64,000 bases of DNA from Pseudomonadota bacterium (lineage in GTDB: Bacteria; Pseudomonadota; Alphaproteobacteria; Rhizobiales; Beijerinckiaceae), in NCBI GenBank assembly GCA_023386155.1, contig JAEWKH010000066.1, positions 110,492 through 174,491 on the forward strand, given 5' to 3'. Positions 15,952 through 23,151 of the stretch are shown piece after piece. Each line of letters begins with the position of its first letter. Position 1 is the first letter of the stretch. The notes under the pieces are model-generated. The model saw only the letters and a program-made list of their open reading frames with translations. It did no database searches and had not been told where the DNA came from. Position numbers and translations under genes: made by a program.

Positions 15952-17481
15952 TCAGTGGTTCACGTTACGTAAGTTCAACGCAGCCTCAATCATCCTCCTC
16001 AATGTCCGCAATGAACCACCTTGCCATGTTTCCTGGATGGCCTCGGTTTCGGAGGGGTCGAGGGGAATGAGCCAGCGCTGGTCCAATCCCTGCTCGGCAA
16101 GCATATCGATCATGATCTGACGGCTCAGCATCGGCAGATCCTCCTGCCGCGGCTCGGGAAAGTTGAGGACCCGGCAGCGGTCGCGCAATGGACGGGAAAC
16201 GCCGTCGAGCGAATTGGCTGTCATCAGCCACGAAACATGGGAGATGTCGCAGGGCGCCTGAATATAAGGGTCGTGATAGCGGCACGCCGTCTCCCGCTCG
16301 AGAAACGACAGCAAGGCGTCATGGGCATTTCCGTTGTGCCGGGAGCTTCCGACCTTCTCGATCTCGTCTAGAATAATGCCAGGCCCCGCGTTCTTGCATC
16401 GGCCGATCAGCGCAACAGGAAGCGACGGCTCCCCTGTGCTCCAGCGGCGAGGCGTCCCGGCAAACGTGCCATCCGACAGACCGCCGCAAGAGATCACGTC
16501 GTGCGGCATGCCAATCAATGTCAGGAGCCTGCGAGCGAACCGCGACTTCCCGCATCCAGGCGGGCCGACCAGGATCGTTGGGCGGAGTTGGATATGGGGT
16601 TGGACTGGAATGTCCGCGAGGATGCGATTGATCACTTGCTCCGCATACGGAAACTCGGACCTCAATGCAGTTCGAATGCCCGCGATGTCCGGCATCGGCA
16701 CGAGCGGCAGCGGCTCTTTGAGAAGCGCCTTGTACTCCTCCGCAACTTTCTTGCCTTCTCCCGTATTCCCATTGCCTACCTGCTGAAACACGACAGCCGC
16801 AGGACCTATCGTGAGCGGCGCCGGTAGAGTTGGAGGTTGCGCTTCCGCCTTTGGAGGCGACAGCGGATCGCGCTTGATCATGCCCAGGAGGCTGCGGCTT
16901 CGATCGTCCACCCCATGGAGGGAAGCCCAGAAAACATCGCGTCGGACAGGGGCAAGGTAGGTGAATGCCGGGTTGGCAGCGGCAAACGACAGCCAGCCGA
17001 GTGCGGCACCAATCAGTTCCACCGCCTCGTTCCGTGACCCTTCGATGATCTCCGGCGCCGTCGCCATCGTGATCACGTCCTGCGCCAACGCCAGCGCAGC
17101 CTGGTGATCGTACATGTGAGCGAGGTAGATCCGGCATCGCAGCTGCCAGGACTTGGAGTCGGATGGCAGATTGTCCGAAGCGGCGGCGAGCGCATCCGCC
17201 AGCTCCCGAACCTCTTCGATCCCGGCATTGCCGACCAGACGCTCCAGGGCCCGCACAACGCGCGCCTTGGCTCGATAGCCCGGCTTGCCACGCATCTGCG
17301 GCAGCAACCGTTCGGCGAAGGTCTGCATGTCTTGCTGAATGCTGTCGGCGCAGAACGGCATCCCATGGATGAGCTCATCCACCATCGGCAGGTGACGCCC
17401 CTCCAGAGCGGCGCGGGACCGCCGCTCGAAGTGACGGCGGTCAGCCTCATTCCAGCGCCTCTTGAACCTTGGCGACGACAT
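15952..17481 (-). CDS. Lon-like AAA+ ATPase
   Basis: The 509-residue protein has a helical N-terminal half (HEAT/TPR-like, residues 40-200) and a C-terminal AAA+ module: Walker A GPPGCGKS (306-313), Walker B GIILDEIEK (368-376), sensor SWLMTANS and arginine-finger region RPLRDRCRVLNFPEP. The AAA part resembles that of Lon, but no protease domain follows. It is the last gene of a minus-strand group with the DUF6634-like and ParA-like genes, 15 bp after the former. Its function is unknown; remodelling of a DNA-bound partner is a guess. Confidence 0.75.
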   Translation of the reverse strand: MSSPRFKRRWNEADRRHFERRSRAALEGRHLPMVDELIHGMPFCADSIQQDMQTFAERLLPQMRGKPGYRAKARVVRALERLVGNAGIEEVRELADALAAASDNLPSDSKSWQLRCRIYLAHMYDHQAALALAQDVITMATAPEIIEGSRNEAVELIGAALGWLSFAAANPAFTYLAPVRRDVFWASLHGVDDRSRSLLGMIKRDPLSPPKAEAQPPTLPAPLTIGPAAVVFQQVGNGNTGEGKKVAEEYKALLKEPLPLVPMPDIAGIRTALRSEFPYAEQVINRILADIPVQPHIQLRPTILVGPPGCGKSRFARRLLTLIGMPHDVISCGGLSDGTFAGTPRRWSTGEPSLPVALIGRCKNAGPGIILDEIEKVGSSRHNGNAHDALLSFLERETACRYHDPYIQAPCDISHVSWLMTANSLDGVSRPLRDRCRVLNFPEPRQEDLPMLSRQIMIDMLAEQGLDQRWLIPLDPSETEAIQETWQGGSLRTLRRMIEAALNLRNVNH

Positions 17482-17496
17482 ACGGCGTCACCCGCC

Positions 17497-17838
17497 TCAG
17501 GATGCAGGTGTAACGGACAGCGGCCGTCCGAGGCGGTACCATCGGGAGATGGTCCGAGCCCATCCCTGCTCTTCGTTCAGCACCCACAGGTCCGAGGTCA
17601 TGACTGGCTGACCCACTCCCGTCAGGCGCGGATGCCCGAAGGCGTGGCCCACCAAGCAGAAGGCTGGCCGGCGCTCGCGGCTCCAGCCTTCGAGAAAGGG
17701 CGCATCGGCGAGGTCGGCATCGGTCGGTCCGCGTCCGTCCCGGATGCTCGTCAGATCAACGGCGAGCCGTTGCAGCCGTTCGATCTCGAGGGTGGCATCC
17801 GCCAGGTTCAAGGGTCTGGCTGCGGTGATCGTGAACAT
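17497..17838 (-). CDS. DUF6634-like hypothetical protein
   Basis: This 113-residue protein has the features I associate with DUF6634 of rhizobial elements: DAPFLEGW, VGHAFGHPRLTG, TSDLWVLNEEQGWARTISRWYRLGRPL. There is no signal peptide or membrane segment. It is sandwiched between the ParA-like and AAA ATPase genes on the same strand. Function unknown. Confidence 0.6.
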   Translation of the reverse strand: MFTITAARPLNLADATLEIERLQRLAVDLTSIRDGRGPTDADLADAPFLEGWSRERRPAFCLVGHAFGHPRLTGVGQPVMTSDLWVLNEEQGWARTISRWYRLGRPLSVTPAS

Positions 17839-17964
17839 GGATTCCTCGGAAGTTATGTGATCTGTGTCAAAGGCATTGAGTGCATTGGTGGGAGTGAAGC
17901 GTCGGTCGGAAATGCGCCTTCGGGAAGGGCGATGGAGATCGGGAGAAGCGAAGGACCCGTCGCC

Positions 17965-18690
17965 TCACTCCGATGTCGATCCGGCGACCGAGCTGTCGTA
18001 GGGGAAGTGTATCGAGGGTGCTTCACCGTTGGCGCGCAGAACAGACTCCGCGAGCCTTGTTGCGGCATCCTGCTGCTGCTCGGTCAGGGCGAAGCGGTTC
18101 GCATCATCCCGGAAATCGAGATCGAGCGGGTCGAGGCTGGGAACTCCCGGATGGATGACGGACAGTGCCGGCACATATCCCGGCTTGAGGCCCCGCCGGG
18201 ACAGGATGTCAGTGTAATCCTTGGCCCTCAGGCTCGAGGGCCAGCCAACAGGAAGGATCCAGACTTTCGGAAAGGGATCGTCGGACGTACTCGCTTCCTC
18301 CTGGATCACGTGCAGATCATAAATGAACCGCTCGATCTCCTGCACGCCGTCGCGCATCGGAAGAAGGATTCGTGCTTTTGCGCCCATGGCGTAGGCGAGC
18401 ACCTTCCGGATCGGCTGCGCAGGGGTGTCGATGATGATGTGAGAGTGTGCGGCACCACGGGACGAGCTTGCGTCGAGAACAGCCTCGACCGCCTTCATAG
18501 TGCCGCTGTGCGTCCAGACGACTGCGAACGGAAGCCCTTCGATCCTGCTGAGGGAAGGCGGCGTGCCGTCTGGAACGAGCTGGACGTGAACCGGGGAGAA
18601 GCCCAGTTCGCGGAGCCCTGCCACCAGGAGAATGCTCGAAACCGTGCGGGCGCTTCCGCCCTTGGATCCTGCAAAGATGAAGACACTCAT
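17965..18690 (-). CDS. ParA/MinD-like ATPase with altered P-loop
   Basis: The 241-residue protein starts MSVFIFAGSKGGSARTVSS. ParA-type deviant Walker A is KGGxGKT; here the signature lysine (Lys10) is kept but the P-loop lysine is Arg15 and the preceding glycine is Ala14. HIIIDTPA (about 88-95) is the Walker A' aspartate region. So it has the ParA fold but may hydrolyse ATP poorly or not at all. It is first in the minus-strand group and is divergent from the HTH gene at 18854. Partition, positioning or conjugation roles are all possible. Confidence 0.65.
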   Translation of the reverse strand: MSVFIFAGSKGGSARTVSSILLVAGLRELGFSPVHVQLVPDGTPPSLSRIEGLPFAVVWTHSGTMKAVEAVLDASSSRGAAHSHIIIDTPAQPIRKVLAYAMGAKARILLPMRDGVQEIERFIYDLHVIQEEASTSDDPFPKVWILPVGWPSSLRAKDYTDILSRRGLKPGYVPALSVIHPGVPSLDPLDLDFRDDANRFALTEQQQDAATRLAESVLRANGEAPSIHFPYDSSVAGSTSE

Positions 18691-18766
18691 AACGTTCCCA
18701 GATTGGAGCGCGGCGGGCCGCTGATTCGCTCCAGGCTTATCGCAGTCGAGGATTCCTTGCTAGCTT

Positions 18767-18816
18767 TTTGGCCCTCTTCGGGCCATTTATTTGCCAATAG
18801 GGGCCAAATGTTGACA
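18767..18816. promoter_or_regulatory. Divergent promoter region with TTTGGCCC/GGGCCAAA operator-like repeat
   Basis: TTTGGCCC (18767-18774) and GGGCCAAA (18801-18808) are a perfect inverted repeat, and a smaller hairpin TGGCCC-N5-GGGCCA is nested at 18769-18785. TTGACA at 18811-18816 is a consensus -35 for the rightward HTH gene, with only a weak -10. The HTH product is the obvious candidate ligand. Confidence 0.5.
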
Positions 18817-18853
18817 AGCTGGCTTTCCCGCTTAGCGCGTGCACATTCGCGCT

Positions 18854-19087
18854 ATGAGCCCCAATCCTAATCTCCTGAAAGCAGCACGAATTGCGCTTGG
18901 ACTGAACCGGGAAGAATTGGCTGCAATCGCAGGAGTCGGTGAGCGTTCCATTAAGCGAATGGAGGCCGGGCCGCCTGATCAGGCCCTGCGGACACAGAGG
19001 GCCGTCCAGAAAGCTCTCGAGGGGATGGGAGTTTTGTTTCTGGGCTCAGATGAGAACTACGGCCCTGGCTTTAGAATCCCAAAGTGA
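18854..19087 (+). CDS. Small helix-turn-helix regulator
   Basis: The 77-residue protein is a single XRE-type HTH: LLKAARIALGLNREELAAIAGVGERSIKRMEAG, then a short tail with GMGVLFLG that resembles the end of repressors of plasmid and phage HTH genes. A GTG at 18839 would add five residues. It is divergent from the ParA-like gene and likely binds the repeat between them. Confidence 0.7.
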   Translation: MSPNPNLLKAARIALGLNREELAAIAGVGERSIKRMEAGPPDQALRTQRAVQKALEGMGVLFLGSDENYGPGFRIPK

Positions 19088-19391
19088 CTTATTAGTGAAC
19101 CAGGGATAGAACCCCTGTCCCAAAGCCAAAACATTCAACTCGTCGGCAACGACGAACGGCGCTGTTGAGTCCAGCCATCTTGATCCGGACCTGTACACAG
19201 GAGCAGGCCGGCTACAGCGCTATTGAGGGGCGCGCCGGCCTGCTCCTATGCACAGCTCCTAGCGCCCGAGGGTCTCGGAAGACAGCTTACAGGGTAAGCC
19301 GAAACTTCCAAGATCCCTATCTGGCATTGGCGTCTGAAGCTGTTTCGTGCCTGTTGCACCCGAGATAAACTCAAGCGCAATACCTGCGAAA
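19088..19391. other. Non-coding spacer
   Basis: Between the HTH gene and the 3' end of the island gapR copy I see only a weak inverted pair GGAGCAGGCCGGC (from 19200) and GCCGGCCTGCTCC (to 19247). That hairpin with a long loop could be a terminator or a small element end. There is no gene. Confidence 0.4.
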
Positions 19392-19667
19392 CTAGCCGGC
19401 CATCCCAAGAGCCTGCATGTAAAGCTCGAGAATAGCTTCCTGCTCCTGCCGTTCCGCAAAATCCTGCTTGCGAATGCGTAGGATCTGCCTGATGGCCTTG
19501 GCGTCGAAGCCCCGCCCCTTCAACTCGGCGAAAACTTCCTTGATATCGCCGGCGACCCCGGCCTTCTCCTCTTCAAGCCTTTCAAGCCGCTCGATAAACT
19601 GCTTGAGTTCGTCCGCAGCGACGCTGCTCGTGTCGATTTCAGCATTTGGCATCGCATGCTGGTTCAT
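19392..19667 (-). CDS. gapR: GapR-family nucleoid-associated protein (DUF2312), island copy
   Basis: The 91-residue product is a full DUF2312 protein: coiled-coil LKQFIERLERLEEEKAGV, then AGDIKEVFAELKGRGFDAKAIRQIL and the conserved end EQEAILELYMQALG. GapR binds AT-rich, overtwisted DNA and helps chromosome replication in Caulobacter. It is full length while the core-side copy at 19,986 is truncated, so this one may supply the function. Its sequence differs clearly from the remnant (for example RQILRIRKQDFAE against RKIISLRKRDYAE), so it was carried in rather than duplicated locally. Confidence 0.9.
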   Translation of the reverse strand: MNQHAMPNAEIDTSSVAADELKQFIERLERLEEEKAGVAGDIKEVFAELKGRGFDAKAIRQILRIRKQDFAERQEQEAILELYMQALGMAG

Positions 19668-19678
19668 TGGTCTGTCTC

Positions 19679-19882
19679 CTAGCGGTTCGGTGTCACTGTC
19701 TGGAATATTCTCAAGGACCCATCAGGGTTCTTTCCGGGCTCCAGGCAACGTCCAATAAATTGATGCTCAAGTGGTCTATAGGCCACGTCAAGCCTGTGCT
19801 CCGACTCATTTCTGATTCGAATACGAATCCCTTCAGGAACATCGTACAGAGCGTGTGATGAAGTCGAATTTGCCTTGTGCAC
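19679..19882 (-). CDS. Small hypothetical protein upstream of the island gapR
   Basis: A 67-codon frame starting at GTG ends 11 bp before the gapR start, on the same strand. The product (GIRIRIRNESEHRLDVAYRPLEHQFIG in the middle) is protein-like but unrecognised, and no strong ribosome binding site is seen. It may be a leader or a chance frame. Confidence 0.3.
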   Translation of the reverse strand: MHKANSTSSHALYDVPEGIRIRIRNESEHRLDVAYRPLEHQFIGRCLEPGKNPDGSLRIFQTVTPNR

Positions 19883-19985
19883 CTTATTTTTTTGCTAACG
19901 AGTCATGGTGATGTACACCAAGTCTCTAGTGAAAGGGACTTAACTTTTAACTTATTGAAAATAAAGCCTCAAAACCATTTTATAA

Positions 19986-20183
19986 AAATATATTGAAAGC
20001 CTGGAAGAGGAAAAGGCCGGCATCGCGGGCGACATCAAGGACGTCTATGCCGAGGCCAAGGGCAACGGCTTCGACACCAAGGTCCTGCGCAAGATCATCT
20101 CCCTGCGCAAGCGCGACTACGCCGAGCGCCAGGAGGAGGAGGCGATCCTCGAACTCTACATGCAGGCCCTCGGTATGGTCTGA
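19986..20183 (+). pseudogene. gapR: 3' remnant of the core gapR gene at the island boundary
   Basis: From 19,995 the plus strand reads ESLEEEKAGIAGDIKDVYAEAKG and on to EEEAILELYMQALGMV with a TGA at 20181-20183: the last two-thirds of a DUF2312 protein. Upstream in frame a TAA at 19983-19985 stops it, and the sequence turns abruptly AT-rich. No start codon is available. The intact 5' part is absent, so the island probably inserted into or replaced the front of this gene. A strong terminator follows, as expected for a once normal gene. Confidence 0.85.
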
Positions 20184-20206
20184 TCCGTTCCTGCCTTGCG
20201 CAGATC

Positions 20207-20238
20207 AAAGGCCCGGCAGGTCGACCTGCGGGGCCTTT
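20207..20238 (+). terminator. Intrinsic terminator after the gapR remnant
   Basis: A long stem of AAAGGCCC, GCAGGT / ACCTGC and GGGCCTTT with a CG loop ends in TTT. It lies 24 bp after the gapR stop. Confidence 0.85.
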
Positions 20239-20316
20239 CTCATGTCTGGGGATCCGGCATGCATCCTTCCCGCTCGCCTGCGGCGATCGGGTTTCCTATA
20301 AGGAACCAGTCACGAA

Positions 20317-21192
20317 ATGCTGGAGAGATGCATGAAGCTCGCCCGGGACCAAGTGTCCGAACCTCTCGACGCGCAGGCGCGTCGGAAAATCGCTCCCGTC
20401 ATCTGCTACCCGGTCGACACCCTGCCACGGCCCGACCTCGCGGCCTATCAGGCGGCTCGCGAAGGCTGGCAGAAGGTCGACGAGGTGATCGTGCCGCCCC
20501 GCGATGCGCGCTGCTTCAGCGTGCCGGCCGGCTGCTTCTTCCGCATCGTCAGCATCGAGGGCCCGCAGGTGGGCGATCTCAACCTCTGGTCGGCGGACGA
20601 TCTCGACGAGCGCTTCTTCTCCGGCAAGACCAGGGCTCTCAACGGCACGCATGTGTCGACCGGGGACCAGCTCTGGTCGTCCCTGCCGCATCTGCGGCCG
20701 ATGGCGACGATTACGCACGACACCCTCGACTGGTACGGCTTCGACGAGTTCGGCGGTTCCGTCCATGACGTGATCGGCACCCGCTGCGATCCCTACACGC
20801 ACCGTCTGCTCTCGGGGCACGATTATCACCATTGCTGCCACTCGAACCTGACCCGCGCCCTGGCCCACCGGCTGGGTCGCCCCAAGGAGGAGGTCGAGCC
20901 GGCCGTGCACGACGTGCTCAACGTCTTCATGTGCACCGGCTTCACCCGCGACACCGGGCAGTACTTCATGAAGGCGAGCCCGGTCAGGCCGGGCGACCAT
21001 CTCGAGTTCTTTGCCGAGATCGATCTTCTGGGCGCGCTCTCCGCCTGTCCGGGCGGCGATTGCAGCGCCGAGCATTCGAGCGATGCGGCGGTCTGCCATC
21101 CCCTGCTGGTGGAGGTCTACAGGCCGAAGGCGCCGCCGCGAGGATGGGCCTCTCCGGCGCGCAATCCTTACGGCCGGCAGCACGGCGAGTAA
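20317..21192 (+). CDS. DUF1989 / urea carboxylase-associated family protein
   Basis: The 291-residue protein carries the DUF1989 pattern: CFSVPAGCFFRIVSIEGPQVGDLNLW, then DTLDWYGFDEFGGSVHDVIGTRCDPY, CCHSNLTRAL and VFMCTGFTRDTGQYFMKASPVRPGDHLEFFAEIDLL, with several Cys/His that may bind metal. Members accompany urea carboxylase or act in amine/urea breakdown, but no urea genes are near here. An ATG at 20332 preceded by GGAGAG is an alternative start. It is the first intact core gene beside the island. Confidence 0.8.
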   Translation: MLERCMKLARDQVSEPLDAQARRKIAPVICYPVDTLPRPDLAAYQAAREGWQKVDEVIVPPRDARCFSVPAGCFFRIVSIEGPQVGDLNLWSADDLDERFFSGKTRALNGTHVSTGDQLWSSLPHLRPMATITHDTLDWYGFDEFGGSVHDVIGTRCDPYTHRLLSGHDYHHCCHSNLTRALAHRLGRPKEEVEPAVHDVLNVFMCTGFTRDTGQYFMKASPVRPGDHLEFFAEIDLLGALSACPGGDCSAEHSSDAAVCHPLLVEVYRPKAPPRGWASPARNPYGRQHGE

Positions 21193-21225
21193 GCCTTTTT
21201 TCTGGAAGGGAACAGGCTGAAATGC

Positions 21226-21252
21226 AAAAGGGCTCCGAAAGGAGCCCTTTTT
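21226..21252. terminator. Bidirectional intrinsic terminator
   Basis: AAAAGGGCTCC-GAAA-GGAGCCCTTTTT forms an 11-bp perfect stem with a tetraloop. It serves the rightward DUF1989 gene and the leftward M15-like gene, which converge here. Confidence 0.9.
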
Positions 21253-21253
21253 C

Positions 21254-23017
21254 TTATCGCACGACGGGGAGCGGCTTGACCGCCGGTCCCGTGAAGCGGT
21301 TCGTTGCCAGATCGCCCACGGGCTTGCTCGAGAAGCCCATATGCAGGCTGGGCTCCGCCGACATGAGCGCACTGAGGGCCGTGGTCGGAGGCTTCTTCGC
21401 CGCCGGGGGTGCCTTGGCCTCGGGGGCGGCTGCGGGCGTTGCCTTGGCCGGCGCCTTGGGGGTCGATCCGGTGACGGGAATATCGACCGGGCTTGCGGCG
21501 GCGACCACGATGGGGCGCAGGTTCGGCCGCGGCGGCGGCAAGGGGTGCTGGACCGCCGCCACCTCGACAGGGCCGCGCAGCTCGGGAAGGCCGGGGATCG
21601 GGTTCGAGGCCGCGAGCGAGCCCGGGCGGGCCGGCGGAAGCGGAGCATAGGCGAGGGCGACGGGTCCGGCGTCGGGCTCGAGGCCCGTGTCATCCGCATC
21701 GGGCCGCCGCGGCGGCACGGGCGCGAAGGCCATTCCCTTGGCGATGGACATCGCGGGCTGCGCCTCCGGCCCCTGCTGCCAGGCCAGGGCCGGTCCGGAT
21801 GCGGTCTGCACGGTGCCGGGGGCGCCGTTGATCCGGGTCGGCGGCAGCGGCGCGGAGGCCGGCGGCGTCAGGTCCTCACGCAGGGCCGGGGCCATGGCGG
21901 CGACGACCGCAGGAGCGGGCGGCTCGGGCCGCGGCTGGATCGCCACCGGGGCCCGGCGCGCCGGCTCGGGAGCCTGGCCCGGCTGGAGGGCGGCGTAGAC
22001 CGAGGAACTGGAATCGCTGGCATAATAGTTCTGCGCCGGCGGCTGCTGGCGGGAGGCGACGAGCGCCCGGCCCGGCCGCGAGGCGACGCGGATCTCCTCC
22101 GCATCCTCGTTCTCGTCCTCGTCGAGACCGAACAGGGTGGCCCAGAAGCTCTTGCGGCGCGGCTGGTTGGCGATGGCCTCCTCGGCATCCGCATAGGCCG
22201 TGTAGCCGGCCACCGTGCCTCCCTTGGCGAGCACCTCGGCGCGGGCCGCGTCATAGCCTGGAAGGGGCCGGCCGTCGGCGGGGATGTGGACGGTCTTGCC
22301 GTCGGGGAAGATGCTCGCGAGCTGGGTGCGGGTCATGCGCGGCCAGGCGCGCACGCTGCCCACATCGAGGTGGACGAAAGGCGTGTAGGCATTGGGGTAA
22401 TAGCCGACGCCGCCGTTCTGCAACCGCATGCCGATGGCGCGCAGGCGTGCCGTGGACACGTCCGGAAGGTAGAAGTCCATGGCCTTGCCCTGCATGTGCT
22501 GGCTGTTCTTGGCCACGGCGCTGGAGCGCCGACGGAGCATGGAATTGGTCCCAGGGGAGCGGTAGCCCGAGTTCACATGGACCGGCTGGCTCGATCCGGA
22601 TTCGCGATAGACCTCCCATACCGTATCGAACAGGCGCGGATCCATACGGGTGGGCTCGTCGCGGCGCCAGTCGCGCAGGAACCAGTTGAGCTGCTGGAGA
22701 GCGCCGGAATCGTACTGGCCGTTGCGCCGGAAGGTGACGGTGAGGCTTTCCTTGGTGTTGTTGTTGTAGAGGCTCAGCGTGCGGGTGTCGCCGTTCGCAA
22801 CCGCGTCCTGCGTGCCGCGCGCCCCGCCTATCATGACGGCCAGAAAGGCCGCGAGACCGATGCCGGCACGGCGCGCTGAAACACCGGACCCGAAAGTGGT
22901 TTCCACTCTCGGGATGGATCCGATGCTCCGCTCCTCGAAAGGCGCGTCGCCCGGCGCAAAAAACCGGATCCACTTTTTCGCGCGATGCGCCAAGCGGTCC
23001 GTACGCAATACTCTCAC
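21254..23017 (-). CDS. DUF882 / M15-like zinc peptidase with long proline-rich tail
   Basis: The DUF882 domain (about residues 70-240) shows HVNSGYRSPGTNSML, NSQHMQGKAMDFYL and GGVGYYPNAYTPFVHLDVGSVR, the His/Asp metal set of the D-Ala-D-Ala carboxypeptidase-like M15 family (YcbK type). It likely trims peptidoglycan in the periplasm. A hydrophobic segment AGIGLAAFLAVMIGG acts as signal peptide. The following 300 residues are Pro/Ala-rich with low complexity. The open frame reaches a GTG at 23017, but residues 8-45 are translated from a dispersed repeat; a GTG at 22906 is a likely later start. Confidence 0.8.
   Translation of the reverse strand: MRVLRTDRLAHRAKKWIRFFAPGDAPFEERSIGSIPRVETTFGSGVSARRAGIGLAAFLAVMIGGARGTQDAVANGDTRTLSLYNNNTKESLTVTFRRNGQYDSGALQQLNWFLRDWRRDEPTRMDPRLFDTVWEVYRESGSSQPVHVNSGYRSPGTNSMLRRRSSAVAKNSQHMQGKAMDFYLPDVSTARLRAIGMRLQNGGVGYYPNAYTPFVHLDVGSVRAWPRMTRTQLASIFPDGKTVHIPADGRPLPGYDAARAEVLAKGGTVAGYTAYADAEEAIANQPRRKSFWATLFGLDEDENEDAEEIRVASRPGRALVASRQQPPAQNYYASDSSSSVYAALQPGQAPEPARRAPVAIQPRPEPPAPAVVAAMAPALREDLTPPASAPLPPTRINGAPGTVQTASGPALAWQQGPEAQPAMSIAKGMAFAPVPPRRPDADDTGLEPDAGPVALAYAPLPPARPGSLAASNPIPGLPELRGPVEVAAVQHPLPPPRPNLRPIVVAAASPVDIPVTGSTPKAPAKATPAAAPEAKAPPAAKKPPTTALSALMSAEPSLHMGFSSKPVGDLATNRFTGPAVKPLPVVR
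22890..22992. repeat. Dispersed palindromic intergenic repeat, copy 1
   Basis: CGAAAGTGGTTTCCACTCTCG is followed by GGATCCGATGC and, about 50 bp on, AAACCGGATCCACTTTTTCGC with GCGATGCGC. Related copies occur near 28600, 38762, 43092, 53648 and 59357. This one overlaps the 5' end of the M15-like gene. Confidence 0.75.
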
Positions 23018-23151
23018 TGTGACACTCGTCTTTACTCGGCTGCACCCGCGGATGCAGAAACCCTTATGGTGAAAGGATATTTGCCGAAGACGGTTACCTT
23101 CCCGTTAAGTGAGGGAAAGAAATTGGCCGAAAAAGTCCAGGTAGGAGGAGG

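Noticed and set aside
17104..18870. A 588-codon plus-strand frame across the ParA-like and DUF6634-like genes
   Set aside because: It overlaps three genes with recognisable domains on the other strand and has no motif of its own.
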